From contig JAXMGR010000015.1 in the NCBI GenBank assembly GCA_046352935.1, positions 36,584 to 100,583 on the forward strand: a stretch of DNA of 64,000 nucleotides, read 5' to 3'. This document shows, piece after piece, positions 58,967-64,000 of the stretch (the stretch's first letter is position 1; the number at the start of each line of letters is the position of its first letter). The DNA comes from CAYWMY01 sp046352935 (lineage in GTDB: Bacteria > Pseudomonadota > Gammaproteobacteria > Steroidobacterales > Steroidobacteraceae). Made by a program: the position numbers and the translations under genes. The notes under the pieces were generated by a model. That model did not search any database and was not told the origin of the DNA. It worked only from the letters and a program-made list of their open reading frames with translations.

Positions 58967-60502
58967 ATGTTCGATGACCTGACGGCGGGCTCGTGCGAGG
59001 TCGCTGGCGCACCCGGCGTCAGGCGGCTCGGCGTCGCGCCGGATCGCTGGCTCGACACCGCGCGCCGGCTCGCGGACGCGGGCGGACGGCTGCTCGCGCT
59101 GTGGACGTCGCGTACGACGCGGGCGGCGGTGCATGCGGCCTTCCTCCACGAGCGCGGCGTGCTGGTCGTGACCGTCGAGCTGCCACCGGGTGAGTCGACC
59201 TTCGCGGGCCTGGCGGAGATCTTCCCCGCCGCGTCGCGCCTGCAGCGTGCCGCAGCGGATCTTACGGGCATCCGTGCGCGCGATGCCGACACGCGGCCGT
59301 GGCTGCGTCATGCGGCATGGCCCGGGGAGTACTTCCCCCTCGCTCCGGACGCCGATTGTGCTGCGCCGGGCGATGCCGGTGCCTGCGTCGACGATTACGC
59401 GTTCGTCCGCGTGGCGGGCGACGGCGTGCACGAGATCGCGGTGGGCCCGGTGCACGCGGGCATCATCGAGCCCGGCCATTTCCGGTTCTCCGTCGTCGGC
59501 GAGAAGGTGCTGCGACTCGAGGAACGGCTCGGCTATGTCCACAAGGGCATCGAGCGGCTGTTCACGCGCACGCCGACCCTCGATGCCCATCGGGTCGCCG
59601 CGAGAATCTCGGGTGATTCCACGGTGGCGTACTCGTGGGCGTTCTGCCAGGCGCTCGAAGGCATGCTCGGGATCACGCCGCCGGACCGTGCCGCGTGGCT
59701 GCGCGCGCTCGCGCTCGAGAGCGAGCGCATCGCCAATCACCTCGGCGACCTCGGCGCGCTCGGGAACGATGCCGGCTTCGCCTTCGGACTCGCCCAGTTC
59801 TCGCGGCTGAAGGAGCTGTGGCTGCGGCAGTTGGAGGCGACGCTGGGCCGGCGTTACCTGTTCGATTTCGTCGTTCCGGGCGGTGTCGGTTGCGATGCCG
59901 GTGCCGACGGCCTGGCGGCGCTGGCGGGTCAGGCGCTCGCGATCGCCGACGAGGTGGCTGTCCTGCGCGACATCTACGACGAGCACGCGGGCGTGCGCGA
60001 CCGGTTCCTCGCGGCAGGCGTCCTCACGCCGGATCTGGCCCGCAGGCTCGGCGTGATCGGGCTCGCGGGGCGCGCGAGCGGACAGGATCGCGATCTGCGC
60101 GTGGATCTTCCCTGTGAGCCCTATGGGCGCCTCGGGGTGCGCAAGGTGCTCTGCGCCGAAGGCGACGTCGCCGCCCGCGTGCAGGTGCGGTTCGACGAGC
60201 TTCTCGAATCGATCCGGCTGGTGCATCTCATCTGCGACGGGATTCCCGGAGGCGGGACGCGGACGGAGGTGCCGGCGCCGCCGCTGGATGCCGTGGGGAT
60301 GGGCCTGATCGAAGGCTGGCGTGGCCCCGTCATCATCTGGCTCGAGACAGGCAGCGACGGGTCGATCCATCGCTGTCACCCGCAGGATCCTTCGTCGCTC
60401 AACTGGCCCGCGCTGGAACATGCGGTGATCGGCAACATCGTTCCGGACTTCCCGCTCGTCAACAAGTCATTCAACCTGTCGTACAGCGGACACGACCTGT
60501 AG
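58967..60502 (+). CDS. NuoCD/HyfG-like large subunit without nickel ligands
   Basis: A 511-residue fusion of a NuoC-like N-terminal domain (about 1-145) and a NuoD/hydrogenase-large-subunit-like domain. In [NiFe] hydrogenases the metal is held by a CGxC near the start of this domain and DPCxxC at its end. Here the first reads SGDS (215-218) and the last NLSYSG (503-508), so none of the four cysteines remains. The domain is otherwise full length with family blocks such as GHFRFSVVGEKVLRLEERLGYVHKGIE (in parts) and ALESERIANHLGDLG. It cannot carry a Ni-Fe site and is better called an Ehr-type subunit. The substrate is unknown. Confidence 0.93.
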   Translation: MFDDLTAGSCEVAGAPGVRRLGVAPDRWLDTARRLADAGGRLLALWTSRTTRAAVHAAFLHERGVLVVTVELPPGESTFAGLAEIFPAASRLQRAAADLTGIRARDADTRPWLRHAAWPGEYFPLAPDADCAAPGDAGACVDDYAFVRVAGDGVHEIAVGPVHAGIIEPGHFRFSVVGEKVLRLEERLGYVHKGIERLFTRTPTLDAHRVAARISGDSTVAYSWAFCQALEGMLGITPPDRAAWLRALALESERIANHLGDLGALGNDAGFAFGLAQFSRLKELWLRQLEATLGRRYLFDFVVPGGVGCDAGADGLAALAGQALAIADEVAVLRDIYDEHAGVRDRFLAAGVLTPDLARRLGVIGLAGRASGQDRDLRVDLPCEPYGRLGVRKVLCAEGDVAARVQVRFDELLESIRLVHLICDGIPGGGTRTEVPAPPLDAVGMGLIEGWRGPVIIWLETGSDGSIHRCHPQDPSSLNWPALEHAVIGNIVPDFPLVNKSFNLSYSGHDL

Positions 60503-60517
60503 GGAAGGAGTGCGCGC

Positions 60518-61060
60518 ATGTGGAAGACACTGCGGCAGATCGGGCGCGTGGGCCTGATCACCGAACCACCACCGGCAGCCGACGAGGCCCTGCGTCTGCG
60601 CGAGGCACTCGACGACCGCATCCGGGAAGTCCTCGGCCGCGCCCTGTGCATCCGTGCGGTCGATGCGGGCTCCTGCAACGGCTGCGAACTCGAGATCCAC
60701 GCGCTCGAGAATCCGCTCCACAACATCGAAGGCCTGGGCATCCGCTTCGTTGCGAGCCCGCGGCATGCGGATCTGCTGCTGGTGACCGGCCCGGTGGCGC
60801 GCAACATGGAAGTTGCTCTGCGCCGCACCTATGACGCGATGCCCGATCCGAAGCTCGTGGTCGCGGTCGGCGACTGCGGCTGCAGCGGCGGCATCTTCGG
60901 GGAGAGTTACGCGAGCCGCGGCCCCGTGTCGAACGTGATTCCCGTCGACGTCGCCGTGCCGGGCTGCCCGCCGTCGCCGGTCCGGATCCTGAGTGGCATC
61001 CTGACGGCGATCTCGGCACCCGCGGCTTCACACCAGGATCAGGCGTCTGCCCGGCCCTGA
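60518..61060 (+). CDS. NuoB/HyfI-like [4Fe-4S] subunit
   Basis: A 180-residue small subunit with four Fe-S cysteines C53, C56, C120 and C150 (GSCNGCELE, GDCGC, PGCPPSP), matching the proximal (N2-type) cluster of NuoB and HyfI. It carries electrons to or from the large-subunit pocket. The ATG at 60518 has a strong GGGAAGGAG site. No NuoI/HyfH ferredoxin-type subunit follows, and no maturation protease gene is present. Confidence 0.93.
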   Translation: MWKTLRQIGRVGLITEPPPAADEALRLREALDDRIREVLGRALCIRAVDAGSCNGCELEIHALENPLHNIEGLGIRFVASPRHADLLLVTGPVARNMEVALRRTYDAMPDPKLVVAVGDCGCSGGIFGESYASRGPVSNVIPVDVAVPGCPPSPVRILSGILTAISAPAASHQDQASARP

Positions 61061-61217
61061 CCGTGGCCCGCCGACGGGCCACTCCGGCGCGGGCTCCTGC
61101 CTCGCCGGGTGTTCCCCGCATCCCGGCCGCGCCTTCGCAGAGCGCCACGCGGCGGCCCGATATCTCGGGTCGTGCCGAGGAGTCGATCTCAACTCCATGT
61201 TCTTTTGGAGATTCGTT

Positions 61218-61254
61218 ATTACGCATATCATCGAATTCGAGTGATACGCGTATT
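61218..61254. repeat. Near-palindrome in AT-rich upstream region of the TetR gene
   Basis: A 37-base imperfect inverted repeat centred on GAATTC, with arms containing TACGCATATCA and, inverted, TACGCGTATCA. It lies 66-102 bases before the TetR ATG, in a patch of lower GC than the flanks. It may be a regulator site or a stem-loop. The rest of 61061-61319 holds the TetR operator and no gene. Confidence 0.5.
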
Positions 61255-61286
61255 CCTCCATTTGAATCCAGCTGCCTCTGGCCAAA

Positions 61287-61306
61287 GATAGTAAGTAATT
61301 ACTATC
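61287..61306. promoter_or_regulatory. Probable TetR operator
   Basis: A perfect 8-4-8 palindrome, GATAGTAA-N4-TTACTATC, ending 13 bases before the TetR start codon. Size and position match autorepression by TetR-family proteins. Confidence 0.7.
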
Positions 61307-61319
61307 ACGAGGAGCGGCG

Positions 61320-61928
61320 ATGGTACGCGAGTCCCGGCATCTGCCCGCGGAGCAGAGGCGCGCCGTGACGGTCGAGGCCGTCATCGAGCTGGCGGCGTCC
61401 CAGGATCCCGGCGAGATCACGACCGCCGCCATCGCGCGCCACATGCACGTGACGCAGGGCGCGCTGTTCCGCCACTTCCCGACCAAGGAAGCCCTCTGGC
61501 ATTCGGTGATGGAGTGGGTCGCCGAGCGCCTGCTGGCACGGATCGACCGGGCCGCACGGGCGCACGAATCGCCGAGTGCCGCGCTGGAGGCGATGTTCAT
61601 GAGCCACGTCGAGTTCGTGAGCGAGCATCCGGGCGTGCCGCGGATGCTCTTCGGCGAGCTGCAGCGTTCCGGGGCGACGCCGGCGAAGCGCATGGCGCAG
61701 GCGCTGATCCAGCGCTATGCGGAGCGCCTGTCCGGGCTCATCGACCGCGGCAAGGCAGCCGGGGAGTTGTCCGCGACGCTCGACAACGAAGCCGCCGCGA
61801 CGCTGTTCATCGGGACGGTCCAGGGGCTCGTCATGCAGTCGCTGCTCGCGGGCGACGTCGGGCGCATCCGCCGCGACGCACCGCGCGTGTTCGGGATCTA
61901 CCGGCGCGGCATTGCGAGGCAGCCATGA
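61320..61928 (+). CDS. TetR-family transcriptional regulator
   Basis: A 202-residue regulator with an N-terminal TetR helix-turn-helix (about 15-62; ITTAAIARHMHVTQGALFRHFPTKEALW in parts) and a C-terminal ligand domain. It heads an operon with an HlyD-type adaptor and an ABC permease and should repress it until an inducer binds. The ribosome-binding site is GAGGAG. The stop overlaps the adaptor ATG (ATGA). Confidence 0.92.
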   Translation: MVRESRHLPAEQRRAVTVEAVIELAASQDPGEITTAAIARHMHVTQGALFRHFPTKEALWHSVMEWVAERLLARIDRAARAHESPSAALEAMFMSHVEFVSEHPGVPRMLFGELQRSGATPAKRMAQALIQRYAERLSGLIDRGKAAGELSATLDNEAAATLFIGTVQGLVMQSLLAGDVGRIRRDAPRVFGIYRRGIARQP

Positions 61929-63076
61929 GCCGCTGGTCACTGCCGCCGCGTTCGCGCGCACTCATCGCGGTCCTGCTGCCGCTCGTGGCGCTGTTCGTCT
62001 ACGTGGCGCTGCGCTCCGGACCGCTCGCCCCGGTCGCCGTCACGCTTGCGACGGTGCGCGAGCAGCCGGTCACGCCCTCGCTGTTCGGCGTGGGCACCGT
62101 CGACTCGCAGTACACGCACCGCATCGGCCCGACGTCCGCGGCGCGTCTGCGGCGTCTCGACGTCGAGGCGGGTGACGTCGTTCACGCAGGCCAGGTGCTG
62201 GGAGAGATGGATCCGGTGGACCTGGACGACCGCGTCCGCTCGCAGGAGGCCGCGGTGAAGCGCGCGGATGCAGGCCTCCTCGAGGTCGCCGCGCGGCAGT
62301 CACATGCTGCGGCGCAGGCGGTGCGTTACGAGCGTCTGTTCGCCCGGCGGCTCGTGAGCGAGGAAGTCGTCGACACGAAACGCGAGGAACTGCGCATCGC
62401 CGACGCTGCGCTCGTCGCGGCACGCGAGGAGGCTGCGCGCGCACGGGCCGACCGCGAAGCGTCGATCGCACAGCGGAGCAGCCTGCGTCTGGTCGCGCCG
62501 GTCGATGGTGTCGTCGTGGCGCGCGGTGCCGATCCCGGCACGACCGTCGTCGCGGGGCAGGCCGTCGTCGAGATCATCGATCCCGCGAGCCTGTGGGTCG
62601 ATGTGCGTTTCGACCAGATCCATGCCGCGGGCCTGCGCGCGGGGCTGCCCGCACGCGTCGCGCTGCGTTCGCGCGGCGGCGGGTCGCTGCAGGGGCGTGT
62701 GCTGCGCGTGGAGCCGAAGGCAGATGCCGTGACGGAGGAGACGCTGGCCAAGGTGGTCTTCGGCACGCGTCCCGAGCCCCTGCCGCCACTCGGCGAACTC
62801 GCGGAAGTCACCGTTCGACTGCCGGCGGTCGCCCCGGCCCCCGTGATCCCCAATGCGGCGCTCAGGCGCGAGGGCGACATGCCCGGCGTCTGGCGCGTCG
62901 TGGACGGCGATCTGCGCTACACGCCGGTCCGGCTCGGCGCTGCGGATCTCGAGGGCCATGTCCAGGTGCTGGACGGGCTGCGGGCCGGCGACCGCGTGGT
63001 GTGGTACGCGGAAAAAGCGCTGAACCCGCGCAGCCGGATCCGTGTCGTCGAGCGCATCCCCGGAACACCGCGATGA
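61925..63076 (+). CDS. HlyD-family periplasmic adaptor
   Basis: A 383-residue membrane-fusion protein: N-terminal helix (LIAVLLPLVALFVYVAL), first lipoyl half (LRRLDVEAGDVVHAGQVLGEMD), helical hairpin (about 95-175), second lipoyl half (RLVAPVDGVVVARGADPGTTV) and beta-barrel parts. It couples the following ABC permease to an outer-membrane channel. It lacks a lipobox. Confidence 0.92.
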   Translation: MSRWSLPPRSRALIAVLLPLVALFVYVALRSGPLAPVAVTLATVREQPVTPSLFGVGTVDSQYTHRIGPTSAARLRRLDVEAGDVVHAGQVLGEMDPVDLDDRVRSQEAAVKRADAGLLEVAARQSHAAAQAVRYERLFARRLVSEEVVDTKREELRIADAALVAAREEAARARADREASIAQRSSLRLVAPVDGVVVARGADPGTTVVAGQAVVEIIDPASLWVDVRFDQIHAAGLRAGLPARVALRSRGGGSLQGRVLRVEPKADAVTEETLAKVVFGTRPEPLPPLGELAEVTVRLPAVAPAPVIPNAALRREGDMPGVWRVVDGDLRYTPVRLGAADLEGHVQVLDGLRAGDRVVWYAEKALNPRSRIRVVERIPGTPR

Positions 63077-64000
63077 TCAGTCTCGCCGGCCGCGACATCC
63101 TCCACACCTGGGGCAAGTTCGTGTTCACGGGTCTCGGCCTCGGGCTGCTGATCGGCGTGACGCTCACCATGGCCGGCGTGTATCGCGGCATGGTGGACGA
63201 TGGCCGGGCGCTGCTCGACAACAGCGGCGCCGATCTGTGGGTCGTGCAGCAGGACACGCTGGGGCCCTACGCCGAGTCGTCGAGCCTCAACGACGACGTG
63301 TACCGCGGCATCGGCGTCATGCCGGGCGTCGCACGGGCCGCGAACGTCACCTACCTGACCATGCAGGTGCGCAGGGACGGGCGCGATGTCCGCGCCATGG
63401 TCGTCGGCATCGCGACGGGTGGCCCGGAGGACACTCCCGGATGGCCGCCCTATCTCGTCGCCGGACGGCAGATCACGCGGGGCCACTACGAAGCGGTCGC
63501 CGACATCGCGACGGGCTTCCGCCTCGGCGACGCGCTGGTCATCCGGCGCAACCGCTATGCGGTCGTCGGACTCACGAGGCGCATGGTGTCCTCGAGCGGC
63601 GATCCGATGGTGTTCATCCCGCTGAAGGACGCGCAGGAGGCGCAGTTCCTGAAGGACAACGACGCCATCCGCCGCAGCCGCCGGCGCACGGCCGCGAATC
63701 CGGAGTTCAACCGGCCCGGCGTACCGGGCGTGCTGGACTCCGTGATTGCCTCCCAAAACACCAACGCGTTCGTCAACGCCGTACTCGTCACGCTGGAGCC
63801 CGGTCATGCGGCGGCCGATGTCGCCGGAGCCATCCGCCGCTGGAAACGCCTGACCGTCTACACCCGCGGAGAGATGGAGGGCATCCTGGTCGGCAAGCTC
63901 ATCGCGACGTCGGCGCGCCAGATCGCCATGTTCCTCGTGATCCTCGCCACGGTGAGTGCCACGATCGTCGCCTTCATCATCTACACGCTGACCATGGACA
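63073..64000 (+). CDS. FtsX/MacB-type ABC permease, 3' end outside window
   Basis: The first 309 residues of a permease: an N-terminal helix (FVFTGLGLGLLIGVTLTMAGV), a periplasmic MacB-like core starting after RGMVDDGRALLDNSGADLWVV (in parts), and the second helix starting at the window end (IAMFLVILATVSATIVAFII). The ATG overlaps the adaptor stop (ATGA). A matching ATPase gene is expected just beyond the edge. It forms a second MacAB-like exporter, distinct from that at 47346-50562. Confidence 0.9.
   Translation, partial: MISLAGRDILHTWGKFVFTGLGLGLLIGVTLTMAGVYRGMVDDGRALLDNSGADLWVVQQDTLGPYAESSSLNDDVYRGIGVMPGVARAANVTYLTMQVRRDGRDVRAMVVGIATGGPEDTPGWPPYLVAGRQITRGHYEAVADIATGFRLGDALVIRRNRYAVVGLTRRMVSSSGDPMVFIPLKDAQEAQFLKDNDAIRRSRRRTAANPEFNRPGVPGVLDSVIASQNTNAFVNAVLVTLEPGHAAADVAGAIRRWKRLTVYTRGEMEGILVGKLIATSARQIAMFLVILATVSATIVAFIIYTLTMD

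Noticed and set aside
53827..61060. Annotation as hydrogenase-4 or formate hydrogenlyase
   Set aside because: All four nickel-binding cysteines are absent and there are no formate dehydrogenase or maturation genes.
53827..61060. Annotation as respiratory complex I
   Set aside because: NuoE, F, G, I, J and K equivalents are missing, and the HyfE-type subunit and gene order are those of hydrogenase-4-like complexes.

Overview
High-GC bacterial chromosomal DNA (64 kb), densely coding, with many start/stop overlaps of the ATGA, GTGA and TGATG type. Gene order is that of a gammaproteobacterium: bcp-gcvR/dapA-bamC-like next to bepA, ffs-dnaX-ybaB-recR, rsgA/orn, mlaFEDCB, and ppsA divergent from ppsR. 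The short BamC-like lipoprotein after dapA and the sufBCDSUT operon led by an Rrf2 regulator suggest a Xanthomonadales/Nevskiales/Steroidobacterales-like relative. That affiliation is inference; no rRNA is present. No insertion sequence, prophage gene or CRISPR array was seen.

Layout. (1) 1-7036: an accessory metabolic cluster with two divergent arms. The minus arm holds an SDR dehydrogenase, a CrtC/AttH-like protein (DUF7064-type), a kinase-fold protein whose catalytic loop is altered, and a helical protein cut by the window edge. The plus arm holds a second CrtC/AttH-like protein, a small membrane protein, and a membrane-anchored protein resembling linalool dehydratase-isomerase. (2) 7117-13972: SixA-type phosphatase and the SUF iron-sulfur operon with regulator and probable operator. 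(3) 14112-19121: class I aldolase and the Mla phospholipid-transport system. (4) 19247-29657: housekeeping block (BepA, PhoH-PIN, Bcp, GcvR, DapA, tRNA-Ser, SRP RNA, DnaX, YbaB, RecR, RsgA, Orn). Directly after tRNA-Ser its 3' end is duplicated, which looks like an attachment-site scar. (5) 29684-41130: PEP synthase and its regulatory kinase/phosphatase, Prc protease, an HDOD-GGDEF protein, several small membrane or secreted proteins, and a Gfo/Idh-type oxidoreductase. (6) 41410-50562: a three-gene 2-oxoacid oxidoreductase (flavoprotein/ferredoxin, KorA, KorB), a nucleoside transporter and a MacAB-like exporter. (7) 50734-53731: UPF0149 protein, GTP-dependent PEP carboxykinase and a ribbon-helix-helix protein. 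(8) 53771-61060: behind a metalloregulator-type palindrome, a six-gene complex resembling hydrogenase-4/complex I. All four [NiFe]-binding cysteines are replaced, so it is an energy-converting-hydrogenase-related (Ehr-type) complex and not a hydrogenase. (9) 61218-64000: AT-richer regulatory island, TetR regulator, and an HlyD-type adaptor plus ABC permease running off the right edge.

How parts may work together. PEP synthase, PEP carboxykinase and the aldolase indicate gluconeogenic growth on organic acids or lipids. KorABC makes or uses low-potential reductant, and the Ehr-type complex could couple a redox reaction to ion pumping. The most unusual units are the terpenoid-like cluster at the left and the Ehr-type complex at the right.
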